Source: Ochrobactrum sp. Q0168
GTDB lineage: Bacteria; Pseudomonadota; Alphaproteobacteria; Rhizobiales; Rhizobiaceae
Direction: 5' to 3'
DNA length: 64,000 nucleotides
NCBI RefSeq assembly: GCF_016427605.1
Contig: NZ_JAELXQ010000002.1
Location: 434,001 to 498,000 of the forward strand
Part shown: positions 48,597-57,102 of the stretch, piece by piece
How the letters are laid out: each line of letters opens with the position of its first letter
Numbering within the stretch: position 1 is the stretch's first letter
The notes under the pieces: generated by a model
The model's database searches: none
Told to the model about the DNA's origin: nothing
Seen by the model: only the letters and a program-made list of their open reading frames with translations
Made by a program: the position numbers and the translations under genes

Positions 48597-49406
48597 TCAC
48601 CGGGCGGGCGCGAGATTTGTTGTCGGTACCGCGCTCTCCAGCGCAAGCGGCGGCTGTTTCGGCTCGTTCCAGCCCATGTAGTTGTAGAAGTCGTAGCGCC
48701 AAATACCAACCGCTTCATGCAGCGCCAGATCAGTGATCAGAAAATAGAGGCCAGCCGAAGACATATTGGTATGCGCCACCGTCAGAAAACCGGCTGCGAC
48801 CGGCTCGGGCTTTACACCGAAATGCGCCAGATAGAGCAAGTCACGCTGGATGATCGGCGCAGCTTGCAGGAGCACGACTTTCGCAGGCTTGATCGCGCGC
48901 AGAATCGCGGCAGTGTTTTTGGCGTTCTGCCAGGTATTCCGGCTTTTCTCCTCCAACAGAATAGAATCGGGATCTATACCGACCTTCACCAGTTGCTCGG
49001 CAATCGATGCCGCCTCGGAAACACCCGTTCCAGCCACATCCGCACCGCTGACAATGAAGGTGCATTTCAAGGCACTCTCGATACAGCGATGGTTCATGCT
49101 GGCAGCGGCAAAGAGCGGCCCATAAGAAAAGGCGAGCGGTTCGACCACCTTTTGCCCGCGCTCCATGACGGTCTGCGTGCCCATACCGAAAATGATAAAG
49201 GCGGTGTTGTCTTCAAGCGGCGATTGCAGCGTCGATGAATAGGGCGACTGCAAGCGGTTCATCAGATCATCGGGCAGGATGGCTGACGCGATAGCACTGT
49301 ATAGAACAATACCGAGGGCGATCGAAACAGCGCCAAGCTTGCGACATTTGAAATACCAGAGCAGCAACCCGACAGCAATAAATCCAACGATGATGTTAAG
49401 CGTCAT
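48597..49406 (-). CDS. YdcF/ElyC-family (DUF218) membrane protein
   Basis: A 269-residue protein of the YdcF/SanA/ElyC family. Two hydrophobic helices lie at about 3-20 and 25-45, so the domain probably faces the periplasm. The DUF218 domain shows IIFGMGTQTV (usually IVVLGGG), FIVSGADVAGTGVSEA, then DPDSILLEEKSRNTWQNAKNTA (the SRNTxxNA motif) and VLLQAAPIIQRDLLYL. ElyC is linked to envelope and lipid-carrier metabolism in E. coli; the role here is unknown. The initial strand motif is unusual for the family. Flanking DNA is AT-rich, particularly 49410-49590, where I see no gene. Confidence 0.8.
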   Translation of the reverse strand: MTLNIIVGFIAVGLLLWYFKCRKLGAVSIALGIVLYSAIASAILPDDLMNRLQSPYSSTLQSPLEDNTAFIIFGMGTQTVMERGQKVVEPLAFSYGPLFAAASMNHRCIESALKCTFIVSGADVAGTGVSEAASIAEQLVKVGIDPDSILLEEKSRNTWQNAKNTAAILRAIKPAKVVLLQAAPIIQRDLLYLAHFGVKPEPVAAGFLTVAHTNMSSAGLYFLITDLALHEAVGIWRYDFYNYMGWNEPKQPPLALESAVPTTNLAPAR

Positions 49407-49591
49407 ATCCCAAAAAAACCGAATATTATTATAAGTTTATCAACAACTTGTGTAGAGAGACCACACATTGCACAAGCAGGCAATCCCAATTATTTCTAAA
49501 ATATTGAACAAACGCAAATATGCGCACCGCATAACCCAAATATTTGGACGCATCTCAAAAAACTATTTAGAAAGACAGGTGTATTATTGGA

Positions 49592-50005
49592 TTACGGCAC
49601 CAGATAATGCTTGTCCCATTGGTCTTCGGGGACTTCATCGCCAATATCATATTGGAAAGATGTTATGTTGATGTGCTCGTCATCCGTCTTGCAGGTGAAG
49701 GCCAGCTTGTACCAGCGCTCGCGGCTGCGGAAGGCAGCACCTTCTGCGTCGATGGAGTTTTTCCGCGTTACCGGATCGGAAAAAGCGTAGGCAAGCACCT
49801 TGTCGACCGAGAATTTATTCTGTTCACGGGTTATCCGCTCCATGGCTTCCACATCGCAACGCTGCTCCAGACGGGTATCTGGATCAAGCTTTTCGAGCTG
49901 CGCTTTTTCGGAAGCATTCATTGCGGAAGCAGGCAAAGCCATCGATACCAGAGAAACAAGGCAAGCGACGGCAAAAGCCGCAGACAGAACAGACATAAAT
50001 TTCAT
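49592..50005 (-). CDS. Secreted DUF930-domain protein
   Basis: A 137-residue protein with a signal peptide (about 1-27, ending LPASA) and a DUF930 domain: LDPDTRLEQRCDVEAMERI, then VLAYAFSDPVTRKNSIDAEGAAFRSRERWYKLAFTC in pieces, and FQYDIGDEVPEDQWDKHYLVP near the C-terminus. DUF930 is a rhizobial/Brucella family of unknown function. The two cysteines (RC and TC) are conserved as far as I recall and could form a disulfide in the periplasm. The ATG at 50005 has AAGG upstream; a much longer frame lacks a signal peptide at its start and is rejected. Confidence 0.82.
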   Translation of the reverse strand: MKFMSVLSAAFAVACLVSLVSMALPASAMNASEKAQLEKLDPDTRLEQRCDVEAMERITREQNKFSVDKVLAYAFSDPVTRKNSIDAEGAAFRSRERWYKLAFTCKTDDEHINITSFQYDIGDEVPEDQWDKHYLVP

Positions 50006-50307
50006 GAGACCTTCGGATACTCCTCGCAAATGCATCGGTGTATGGTGAAAATTGTACTCCGACGCAGAGCGCGGGACTATAACAGCGATTTTGGACGCAA
50101 AGCCGATCATCACCTGAAATTGATATATTACCAGAGCAATTGTCACCCATCGCTCATTTTGACCACAGATTTTGGCTATGCGGTCGATCGGGTTTCGAAC
50201 AGAATTTGCAGCAAGTGGGCGGTGTCTATCGCGCAATGGCACTTGATTTCGCCCGTCCGACCGTGTTTGAAACCTCGAACGCCGCCATCGATGCGAAAGG
50301 TAGAGAC
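50006..50307. other. Divergent intergenic stretch
   Basis: No gene is seen between the DUF930 gene and the AsnC-type gene. The plus strand stays open from 50140 into the latter, but the encoded residues do not match the family and the good ribosome-binding site is at the later ATG. Promoters for both genes are presumably here. Confidence 0.45.
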
Positions 50308-50544
50308 ATGAAGCCCGTTTTCCTGCAACTGCAGTGCTCTCCCGGTAAAACCTATGAGGTTGCCGATACTCTCTTTCAGCGCGAGATCGTGTCCGAGCTT
50401 TATTCGACCAGCGGCGAATTCGACCTGCTGGCGAAAATTTATATCGCCGAGGGCGACGACATCGGCAAGTTCATCAATGAGAACGTGCTCAACATTCCCC
50501 ATATCGTGCGGTCGCTGACAACGCTGACTTTCACGGCCTTTTAA
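50308..50544 (+). CDS. Stand-alone AsnC/Lrp ligand-binding (RAM) domain protein
   Basis: A 78-residue protein made only of the ligand-binding and oligomerisation domain of Lrp/AsnC regulators (beta-alpha-beta-beta-alpha-beta; VFLQLQCSPGKTYEVADTL, STSGEFDLLAKIYI, VLNIPHIVRSLTTLTF in part). The helix-turn-helix is missing, as in other stand-alone RAM proteins. It may sense amino acids and mix with full-length regulators. AAAGG precedes the ATG at 50308. Confidence 0.85.
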   Translation: MKPVFLQLQCSPGKTYEVADTLFQREIVSELYSTSGEFDLLAKIYIAEGDDIGKFINENVLNIPHIVRSLTTLTFTAF

Positions 50545-50718
50545 GCATTGGCTGATTATAGGCTAATTGCCTTCTGGAGCACCCTTCCGGCGGTAAAGAT
50601 TTGATTCACCATAAGTGGATTATCATGGCGTGAAGGGAACCACCCTTAGTGTTCGCGCATTTTCTGCATGGAAGCGTGGGCCTCGCAAAGTGGGCTCCCG
50701 CAGAGGTGAAAGACAGTG

Positions 50719-51096
50719 ATGAACGATCTTGAACAGCGACGCATACTGGTTGTGGAGGACGAAATTTTCGTCGCTCTCGACGTTGCCGCGACTGTGGAAG
50801 ACGCGAACGGAACGGTTGTCGGTCCGGTCGGCACTGTCCGGCAGGCTATGGATCTCATCAGTAGAAACGAAGTCGACGCCGCCATCCTCGACGTGAACCT
50901 AGCCGACGGCAATATTGAGCCTATTCTCGACCGGCTGAAAAGCCGCAACACATTCGTCGTCATCCATACCGGCGGCGGGCTGCCCGCTGAACTCGCAGCG
51001 CGCTATCCCGAAGTGCCGGTTTTCCAGAAGCCGATCCCGCCCACCATACTAACCCGCACACTGGCCACCGCGCTTTCAGACGTCGCGGTGCGCTGA
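50719..51096 (+). CDS. Single-domain response regulator
   Basis: A 125-residue receiver domain with no output domain. The acidic pair is VVEDE, the phospho-acceptor is in AAILDVNLADG (D58 from this ATG), and the lysine is in VFQKP. Stand-alone receivers of this kind act in phosphorelays or by protein binding. The ATG at 50719 or the GTG just before it could be the start; GAGGTGAAAG lies upstream. The gene ends 5 bp before the start of the next one, so they form a probable operon. No kinase is adjacent. Confidence 0.85.
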   Translation: MNDLEQRRILVVEDEIFVALDVAATVEDANGTVVGPVGTVRQAMDLISRNEVDAAILDVNLADGNIEPILDRLKSRNTFVVIHTGGGLPAELAARYPEVPVFQKPIPPTILTRTLATALSDVAVR

Positions 51097-51101
51097 GACC
51101 G

Positions 51102-51548
51102 ATGCGGCGGGCGTTCCCGGATTTTGCGACTGTCCTGAAAGAAGCCGAGGCCAATTGCGGTCACGAAGAGGCCATTCACCGGTCGCAGATCAATCTTGCA
51201 TCAGCGTTCTTTTCGGCAGGGTTGGGCGACACCGCTGCACCCTCGCGCCCGGAAGTTGATTTAGCGCCGCTTTTCGACGTTGAGGAAAAGACCGCGGAGA
51301 ACGACCAGCTTGAAGCTGAGCGGCGTGCAATCTCCATGCGCATGCAAAACCAGTCGCCTGACGCAATAAGGCGGGAGCTTGATCTTCGCCCGGGCCTGAC
51401 GCGCGCTGAGCTTCAGCGCCTGCGCCGCTCGTTTGCTGCCAGCAACCATCCAGACCGCCTGCCGCAAGAGTTTCGCGCCGAGGCGGAGCAGCGTATGAAG
51501 ACGGCAAATGCCCTCCTCGACACTGCCATGGCAACAGCGGCAAATTAG
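51102..51548 (+). CDS. Unknown protein with C-terminal J-domain-like HPD segment
   Basis: A 148-residue protein I do not recognise as a whole. The N-terminus has charged helices; the C-terminal part (about 100-145), LTRAELQRLRRSFAASNHPDRLPQEFR in pieces, followed by a helix AEQRMKTANALLDTAM, matches the helix II - HPD - helix III pattern of J-domains, which stimulate Hsp70. Helix I is poorly conserved, so it could be a degenerate J-domain. It starts 5 bp after the response-regulator stop, suggesting the two work together. Confidence 0.65.
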   Translation: MRRAFPDFATVLKEAEANCGHEEAIHRSQINLASAFFSAGLGDTAAPSRPEVDLAPLFDVEEKTAENDQLEAERRAISMRMQNQSPDAIRRELDLRPGLTRAELQRLRRSFAASNHPDRLPQEFRAEAEQRMKTANALLDTAMATAAN

Positions 51549-51865
51549 GTTCAAGTAATTTCGTTACGTTTTGAGCTCAAAATCTTTTGCTTTATAACAA
51601 TAACGTGCTAGATTGAAGTCGCTTGCGCCTGCGGAGCTGTCGCACGCCAGAACCCTTTTCGTTGTCCGTAAATCTGCAAATGGTCCTGCTGCTGGCAATA
51701 TGGGGCAATTTGCTCTTTGCCTGCTGCAAGGGTTCTGTCATATCAGCAATGAAGTTAGAATGTTTCCAGCAAAAGCGTGATACGGTTTTGTGACAGGAAA
51801 TGGGTTACTATCAATGGATGGGGCGGTTTGAAATCGCCTCGATTTAATTCCTAAAAGGTCAGAAA
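51549..51865. other. Intergenic stretch before ilvD
   Basis: No gene is seen. It contains a degraded palindromic-repeat fragment (51755-51797). The remainder is moderately AT-rich and presumably carries the ilvD promoter; no leader-peptide attenuator is evident. Confidence 0.5.
51755..51797. repeat. Degenerate palindromic repeat (copy 4)
   Basis: TTAGAATGTTTCCAGC, AAAAGCGTGATACGG and TTTTGTGACAGG follow the first unit of the element at 25441-25539 with several substitutions, indicating an older copy. Confidence 0.65.
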
Positions 51866-53701
51866 ATGCCTCCTTATCGTTCGCGAACAACCACCCACGG
51901 CCGCAATATGGCGGGTGCGCGCGGCCTATGGCGCGCCACCGGCATGAAGGATGAGGATTTCGGCAAGCCGATTATTGCTGTGGTGAACTCGTTCACGCAG
52001 TTCGTGCCGGGCCACGTGCATCTGAAGGATCTCGGCCAGCTCGTCGCGCGCGAAATCGAAAGCGCTGGCGGCGTCGCCAAGGAATTCAACACCATCGCGG
52101 TCGATGACGGCATCGCCATGGGCCATGACGGCATGCTCTACTCGCTGCCCTCGCGTGAACTCATCGCCGACTCGGTCGAATATATGGTCAATGCCCATTG
52201 CGCCGATGCGATGGTCTGCATTTCCAATTGCGATAAGATCACCCCCGGCATGCTGATGGCCGCATTGCGCCTCAATATTCCGGTCGTGTTCGTTTCGGGC
52301 GGACCGATGGAAGCGGGCAAGGTTGTCTGGGACGACCAGGTCAAGAAGCTCGACCTCGTGGACGCCATGGTCGCCGCCGCTGACGATCATTATACCGACG
52401 AGCAGGTCAAGACGATTGAACGCTCCGCCTGCCCGACCTGCGGCTCCTGCTCGGGCATGTTCACCGCGAACTCGATGAACTGCCTCACCGAAGCGCTTGG
52501 CCTGTCGCTGCCGGGCAATGGTTCGACGCTCGCAACCCATGCCGACCGCAAGCGCCTCTTCGTGGAAGCCGGTCATCTGGTCGTCGATCTCGCCCGCCGT
52601 TATTACGAGCAGGACGATGAAAGCGTGCTGCCGCGCTCGATTGCAAGCTTCCCGGCGTTCGAAAACGCCATGACGCTCGACATCGCCATGGGCGGTTCGA
52701 CCAATACTGTTCTGCATCTTCTCGCCGCCGCGCAGGAAGCCGAAATCGATTTCACCATGGCCGATATCGACCGGCTGTCGCGTCGCGTGCCGGTGCTTTG
52801 CAAGGTCGCGCCTGCCAACAATACGGTTCACATGGAAGATGTGCACCGTGCGGGCGGCATCATGGGCATTCTCGGCCAGCTCGACAAAGCGGGCCTGATC
52901 AATACCGATCTGCCGACCGTGCACAGCCAGTCGGTTGCCAAGGCTCTGGATCATTGGGACGTGACCCGCACCAACAGCGAAATGGTGCACAAGTTCTACT
53001 CGGCTGCGCCCGGCGGCGTGCCGACGCAGGTGGCTTTCAGCCAGGAACGCCGCTTCGACAGCGTCGATACCGACCGCGAAAAGGGCGTCATCCGCTCCAA
53101 GGAACACGCGTTCAGCCAGGATGGCGGTCTGGCCGTGCTTTACGGTAATCTGGCCGAAGACGGCTGCATCGTGAAGACGGCAGGCGTGGATGACTCCATC
53201 CTGAAGTTCTCCGGCCCGGCGCGCATCTTCGAAAGTCAGGATACGGCTGTGCTCGGTATTCTGAACGGCAAGATCAAGGCTGGCGACATTGTGCTGATCC
53301 GCTATGAAGGCCCGCGCGGTGGTCCCGGCATGCAGGAAATGCTCTACCCGACCAGCTATCTGAAGTCGAAAGGTCTGGGCAAGGCCTGCGCGCTGATCAC
53401 CGACGGTCGTTTCTCGGGCGGCTCGTCAGGCCTCTCCATCGGCCACGTTTCGCCGGAAGCTGCCGAAGGCGGCACGATCGGTCTGGTGCGCGAAGGCGAT
53501 ATCATCGATATCGACATTCCGAACCGGAAGATCCACCTCGCCGTGGACGATGCAACGCTGGCCGAACGCCGCGCAGAGCAGGACGCAAAAGGCTGGAAGC
53601 CCGCCGAAGAGCGCAAGCGCAAGATTTCCACCGCGTTGAAGGCTTACGCCTCCATGGCAACCAGCGCCGCCAAGGGCGCTGTGCGTAAGCTGCCGGATTG
53701 A
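51866..53701 (+). CDS. ilvD: Dihydroxy-acid dehydratase
   Basis: A 611-residue iron-sulfur enzyme that converts dihydroxy-isovalerate and dihydroxy-methylvalerate to the 2-oxo acids in valine, isoleucine and pantothenate synthesis. NCDKITPGM carries one cluster cysteine, and [19 protein letters not shown] another pair (the C-x-x-C-x-x-C region). [27 protein letters not shown] in part, [14 protein letters not shown] and [24 protein letters not shown] in part are all family hallmarks. The length is normal. A terminator follows. Confidence 0.97.
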   Translation: MPPYRSRTTTHGRNMAGARGLWRATGMKDEDFGKPIIAVVNSFTQFVPGHVHLKDLGQLVAREIESAGGVAKEFNTIAVDDGIAMGHDGMLYSLPSRELIADSVEYMVNAHCADAMVCISNCDKITPGMLMAALRLNIPVVFVSGGPMEAGKVVWDDQVKKLDLVDAMVAAADDHYTDEQVKTIERSACPTCGSCSGMFTANSMNCLTEALGLSLPGNGSTLATHADRKRLFVEAGHLVVDLARRYYEQDDESVLPRSIASFPAFENAMTLDIAMGGSTNTVLHLLAAAQEAEIDFTMADIDRLSRRVPVLCKVAPANNTVHMEDVHRAGGIMGILGQLDKAGLINTDLPTVHSQSVAKALDHWDVTRTNSEMVHKFYSAAPGGVPTQVAFSQERRFDSVDTDREKGVIRSKEHAFSQDGGLAVLYGNLAEDGCIVKTAGVDDSILKFSGPARIFESQDTAVLGILNGKIKAGDIVLIRYEGPRGGPGMQEMLYPTSYLKSKGLGKACALITDGRFSGGSSGLSIGHVSPEAAEGGTIGLVREGDIIDIDIPNRKIHLAVDDATLAERRAEQDAKGWKPAEERKRKISTALKAYASMATSAAKGAVRKLPD

Positions 53702-53723
53702 TCGGCTTCATCATAACAAAAGC

Positions 53724-53750
53724 AAAAGCCCCGCAAACGCGGGGCTTTTT
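53724..53750 (+). terminator. ilvD terminator
   Basis: AAAAGCCCCGC, AAAC loop, GCGGGGCTTTTT: a perfect stem 22 bp beyond the stop codon. Confidence 0.9.
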
Positions 53751-53830
53751 CATTTTGGCTCATTGTAAATCTGTTGCTTCGCTCCTCTCCTTAGGATGAG
53801 GGAAAAGAGTAGCGCAGCAACCTCCGTAGA

Positions 53831-54436
53831 TTACTGAAGAGCCTTCGCCACCGCGGGCATCAGATCGTTCTTGACCGACTCCGGCGTAAACGGTCCGACA
53901 TGCTTGTAGATGATCTTGCCGTCCGGGCCGACGAGGAAGGTTTCGGGCACGCCATAGACGCCCCATTCGATGGCTGAACGACCCGCACGGTCGGCGCCGA
54001 CAGCGGCAAAGGGATTGCCGAGATCGCCCAGAAAACGGCGGGCGTTTTCGGGCTGGTCCTTATAATTGAGGCCCACCAGACGGATGCGGCTGTCCTTGGC
54101 GATTTCCATCAAAAGGGGATGCTCCTGACGGCAGGGAACGCACCACGACCCCCAGACATTCACCAGGGTCAGCTTGCCCCCCGGACCCGTTTTGAAATCT
54201 TCGCTGTTGAGGCCCGGCACGGATACGCCGTTACGCATCAAGCCATCAACCGCCGGGAGATTGGTTTGCGGCGCTTGCCTGCCGATTAAAGCGGACGGAA
54301 TGGTCGAGCTATCCTTGCCGGATAGAAGCTGCACGGTAAAGACGGCTGCCAGCCCCACAAAGACCAGTAGTGGAAGCAGCGCTACCCATGTGGCGCGCTT
54401 TTTCGGCGCGACGGGCTTTTGCGTCGTTTCGCTCAT
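53831..54436 (-). CDS. ccmG: Thiol:disulfide oxidoreductase CcmG/DsbE
   Basis: A 201-residue membrane-anchored thioredoxin-fold protein. A basic N-terminus and one helix (about 17-38) hold it to the periplasmic side of the inner membrane. The active site is WGSWCVPCRQEHP (CxxC), and VYGVPETFLVGPDGKI holds the cis-proline loop. It reduces apocytochrome c or CcmH so that heme can be attached. It overlaps the ccmD stop by four bases and is the last gene of ccmABCDG on the minus strand. Confidence 0.95.
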   Translation of the reverse strand: MSETTQKPVAPKKRATWVALLPLLVFVGLAAVFTVQLLSGKDSSTIPSALIGRQAPQTNLPAVDGLMRNGVSVPGLNSEDFKTGPGGKLTLVNVWGSWCVPCRQEHPLLMEIAKDSRIRLVGLNYKDQPENARRFLGDLGNPFAAVGADRAGRSAIEWGVYGVPETFLVGPDGKIIYKHVGPFTPESVKNDLMPAVAKALQ

Positions 54437-54606
54437 TGTGCCGACCCGGCTGGCTTCGAGGAACGGCGACGTACGCCCTGCGCCTCAAGCCGCTTCAGCT
54501 CGTTCTTCTGGATGCGCTGATCGATGAATATCCAGCCAACAGTCAGGATAAGCGCCGCGATGGTGATGCCATAAGCGGCCATGACGAAACCGAGATGATT
54601 GCTCAT
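54433..54606 (-). CDS. ccmD: Heme exporter protein CcmD
   Basis: A 57-residue single-helix membrane protein that supports release of holo-CcmE from the CcmABC complex. One hydrophobic helix (FVMAAYGITIAALILTVGWIF, about 7-27) is followed by a basic tail (QKNELKRLEAQGVRRRSS). Start and stop overlap neighbours: ATGA with ccmC at 54603-54606 and with ccmG at 54433-54436. Size and position between ccmC and ccmG identify it. Confidence 0.92.
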   Translation of the reverse strand: MSNHLGFVMAAYGITIAALILTVGWIFIDQRIQKNELKRLEAQGVRRRSSKPAGSAQ

Positions 54607-55394
54607 AGCGCGCCCTCCTCCTGCATTTGTTTGCTGCGTTTGTGATCGGCATTGCGGGCGGCGAGCTTCTTCATCGAAGCCACGCGGCGACGCCAGATTT
54701 CGTTGCGCATCGCCATCATATGCAGCGCAAAGAACAAAAGCGTGAAACCAATCGCCATCACGAATAACGGGCGCAGCATGGACGCATCGATGGTCGGGCC
54801 GCCCATACGGAAAACGGACGCAGGCTGGTGCAGCGTGTTCCACCAGTCGACCGAGAATTTGATGATCGGGATATTGATGAAGCCCACCAGCGTCAGTACC
54901 GCCACCGGCTTTGCACTTTTGGCCGGATCGGCGAAAGCGCGCGATAGCGCGATAATGCCGAGATACATCAGGAACAGCACGAAAACCGAGGTCAGGCGTG
55001 CATCCCACACCCACCACGTGCCCCACATGGGCTTGCCCCAGAGCGAACCCGTGGCCAGCGCCAAGGCTGTGAACACCGCGCCAAGCGGCGCTGCGGCCCG
55101 GATCGAGACGTCGGCCAGCGGATGCCGCCAGACCAGCGTTCCCAGTGCCGACACGGCCATGATCGAATAGCACATCATGGAAAGCCATGCGAAAGGCACA
55201 TGGATATACATGATGCGGACCGTGAGGCCCTGCTGGTAATCGTCTGGCGACAGGAAGACCATGGCGAGACCGACGGCGAGAAACAGAACGGCAAGCCCCG
55301 CAAGCCACGGCAAAACCTTGCCCGCAAAAGCGAGGAAGCGGGTGGGGTTGGCCATATCGAGCCAGCTTGCGGTTTTCACAGCGTCTTTCGTCAT
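54603..55394 (-). CDS. ccmC: Heme exporter protein CcmC
   Basis: A 263-residue inner-membrane protein with about six helices that passes heme to the chaperone CcmE. The tryptophan-rich periplasmic segment (SLWGKPMWGTWWVWDARLTS, given in part) and the flanking histidines (IHVPFAW before it, NTLHQPAS after it) bind heme and are conserved in CcmC. The C-terminus is basic and hydrophilic. It overlaps ccmD and lies 112 bp past ccmB, with a palindromic repeat in that gap. Confidence 0.95.
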   Translation of the reverse strand: MTKDAVKTASWLDMANPTRFLAFAGKVLPWLAGLAVLFLAVGLAMVFLSPDDYQQGLTVRIMYIHVPFAWLSMMCYSIMAVSALGTLVWRHPLADVSIRAAAPLGAVFTALALATGSLWGKPMWGTWWVWDARLTSVFVLFLMYLGIIALSRAFADPAKSAKPVAVLTLVGFINIPIIKFSVDWWNTLHQPASVFRMGGPTIDASMLRPLFVMAIGFTLLFFALHMMAMRNEIWRRRVASMKKLAARNADHKRSKQMQEEGAL

Positions 55395-55450
55395 GGCTTA
55401 TACTTACCCTCCCCCCTCATGCCGTTCAATTGACCGCAATCAACTGCGTC

Positions 55451-55518
55451 AATCGGTCGAGCATGATCCGATTCCGAAAACCGGTTCCCACTTTTCGGGA
55501 TCATGCTCAATCGGTCGA
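55451..55518. repeat. Palindromic element flanked by a 10-bp direct repeat, at the ccmB end
   Basis: A 48-bp palindrome (55461-55508; GCATGATCC arms, core CCGAAAACCGGTTCCCAC) lies between two copies of AATCGGTCGA (55451-55460 and 55509-55518). The layout looks like an insertion with target-site duplication. It includes the last bases of the ccmB stop codon, but the TGA is recreated at both junctions, so ccmB is unharmed. It resembles the RIME-type repeats of rhizobia. Confidence 0.8.
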
Positions 55519-56175
55519 ACTCTTCAATGCGGCGCTCGCGGCCAGCGGTCCCAGCACCGCAAAAAACAACGTCAGCGCGGCCAGTACCAGAAATGGAGCC
55601 AGAAAGGGGGCGTTGTCTACCGTCGCTCCATAAGAAGCAGATACACCAAAAATGAGAACCGGAATGGTAAGCGGCAGCACGATCACCGAAACGAGCAGTC
55701 CGCCGCGCGGCAAAGCCACCGCCAGCGCCGCCCCCACCGCGCCCACAAAGGCAATGGCGGGCGTGCCGACCAGAAGCGTGAGGGTGGTCGCGCCAATTGC
55801 CGCTGCATCCATATTCATGAAAAGGCCGAGCATCGGCGATGCGATCACCAGCGGCAGCACGCTCGACGCCCAGTGCGCGATGCATTTGACCAGCACCGTG
55901 AGCGCCAGCATATGCCGGTCGGAGCCGATCAGCAGCAGATCGAGCGAGCCATCATCGCGGTCAGCCTGAAACAGCCGATCAAGCCCTAGCAGCGTCGCCA
56001 GCAAGGCGCCGATCCACAACATGGCCGGGCCGATCCGCGCCAGCAGATTGAGGTCCGGGCCGACGCCGAATGGCATCACCGAAATGACGGCGAGAAAGAA
56101 CAATATGCCGACCAGTGCGCCGCCGCCCGCACGAAAACTCAGGCGCATGTCGCGAAGGAACAGCGCCAGCATCAA
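55507..56175 (-). CDS. ccmB: Heme exporter protein CcmB
   Basis: A 222-residue inner-membrane permease subunit with about six helices that, with CcmA and CcmC, drives release of heme-loaded CcmE. The family signatures LFLRDMRLSFR near the N-terminus, VISVMPFGVGPDLNLLARIGPAMLW in pieces, and LDRLFQADRDDGSLDLLL are clear. It overlaps ccmA by four bases. Its stop codon falls in a palindromic element. Confidence 0.95.
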   Translation of the reverse strand: MMLALFLRDMRLSFRAGGGALVGILFFLAVISVMPFGVGPDLNLLARIGPAMLWIGALLATLLGLDRLFQADRDDGSLDLLLIGSDRHMLALTVLVKCIAHWASSVLPLVIASPMLGLFMNMDAAAIGATTLTLLVGTPAIAFVGAVGAALAVALPRGGLLVSVIVLPLTIPVLIFGVSASYGATVDNAPFLAPFLVLAALTLFFAVLGPLAASAALKSSTD

Positions 56176-56789
56176 AGGGCCTCATGCGAGAAATTGGCCA
56201 TATCGAGCGTGTTCACACCCTCCAGCCCCAGCGGAATATGTGTGGCCGCGATGATCATGCCGCCCTGTTGCAGATGGTCGCGCATCAGCCCGGCAAAGCG
56301 GGCTTCGGACGCCTTGTCGAGACCTGCCGTCGGCTCATCGACAATCCATAGCGGACGATGGCTGACCAGAAGCTTGGCAATAGACACACGGCGCTTTTGC
56401 CCGGTGGAGAGATAGCCGAAAGGCAGATGTTCGACGCCAGGCAGGTTGACGGCTTCCAGCGCGTTATCAATTTCGAGCGCTCCCGCGCCGTTGAACCGTT
56501 GCCAGAACAAAAGATTTTCGCGCACGCTCAAGGCCGGTTTCATCGCATTTTGATGGCCGAGATAATGACAGGCCGCCTGCAAGGGCAGCGATACGCCATC
56601 CTCGGTCAGTGTGATCCGCCCTTCTTCCGGCGCGAGGAGACCGCAGATGATTCGAAGCAAGGTGGATTTGCCAGACCCGTTCGGGCCGGTCACCACCAGC
56701 GCCTCCCCGCTCTCAAGCGTGAAGGAAAGATTGGAGAAGATCGTCTCGCCGCCCCGTTCGCCACCCAGATTTTCGGCTTCCAGCCGCAT
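56172..56789 (-). CDS. ccmA: Heme exporter ATPase CcmA
   Basis: A 205-residue ABC ATPase that provides energy for release of holo-CcmE in cytochrome c maturation. Walker A is TGPNGSGKSTL, the signature region is YLSTGQKRRVSIAKL, Walker B is LWIVDEPTAGLD, and the switch histidine is in IIAATH. It is short, as CcmA proteins are. First gene of the ccmABCDG run; ccmE, ccmF and ccmH are not in the window. Confidence 0.95.
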   Translation of the reverse strand: MRLEAENLGGERGGETIFSNLSFTLESGEALVVTGPNGSGKSTLLRIICGLLAPEEGRITLTEDGVSLPLQAACHYLGHQNAMKPALSVRENLLFWQRFNGAGALEIDNALEAVNLPGVEHLPFGYLSTGQKRRVSIAKLLVSHRPLWIVDEPTAGLDKASEARFAGLMRDHLQQGGMIIAATHIPLGLEGVNTLDMANFSHEAL

Positions 56790-57058
56790 TTTCTCTCCTC
56801 AAAAACCAACCGGCTCCCCAAGTTTCGGGAACAAACGGAAGGATCGCAACATTTCGCCGCAAGGCAGCGAATTCACGAAATTCAGTCTGGAATCGTTTTA
56901 GAAAACTCTCTATATGAGGGCTACCACGCCAGCGGTCGGCGTGGAAACCATTTTTGGCCGATCTCAAACACCTGGCGCCCGTAAGGACCCAGGCTTCGGG
57001 ACGGACAGCGGAAATGACTGCACCCGCACCTTGGCGCGTCCTTGAAACGCTAGCCTAG
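56790..57058. other. Divergent intergenic stretch, ccmA to acnA
   Basis: No gene is seen. A possible -10 (TATATG, 56911-56916) for acnA lies downstream of an AT-rich run, which would give a leader of about 185 bases, long enough for regulation. The ccmA promoter must be in the left part. Confidence 0.4.
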
Positions 57059-57101
57059 GCGTTCGTCCTGGTTTTCCGGCCAGTAGCATAAGGACGAACG
57101 C
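57059..57101 (+). promoter_or_regulatory. Hairpin covering the acnA ribosome-binding site
   Basis: GCGTTCGTCCT (57059-57069) pairs perfectly over 11 bp with AGGACGAACGC (57091-57101). The right arm contains AAGGA, the only ribosome-binding site, and ends one base before the GTG start of acnA; the loop is 21 bases. In the mRNA the site would be closed unless the hairpin is opened by a protein, small RNA or the ribosome. Effect is inferred. Confidence 0.65.
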
Positions 57102-57102
57102 A

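Noticed and set aside
49468..49671. Plus-strand 67-codon frame in the AT-rich stretch beside DUF930
   Set aside because: It overlaps the end of the DUF930 gene and shows no motif or good start site.
50140..50307. Longer N-terminus for the AsnC-type protein
   Set aside because: The extra residues contain no helix-turn-helix and the proper ribosome-binding site is at the ATG at 50308.
56883..56910. Irr- or RirA-type iron box upstream of acnA
   Set aside because: Only a TTTTAGAA half-site was seen; no second half at the right spacing.
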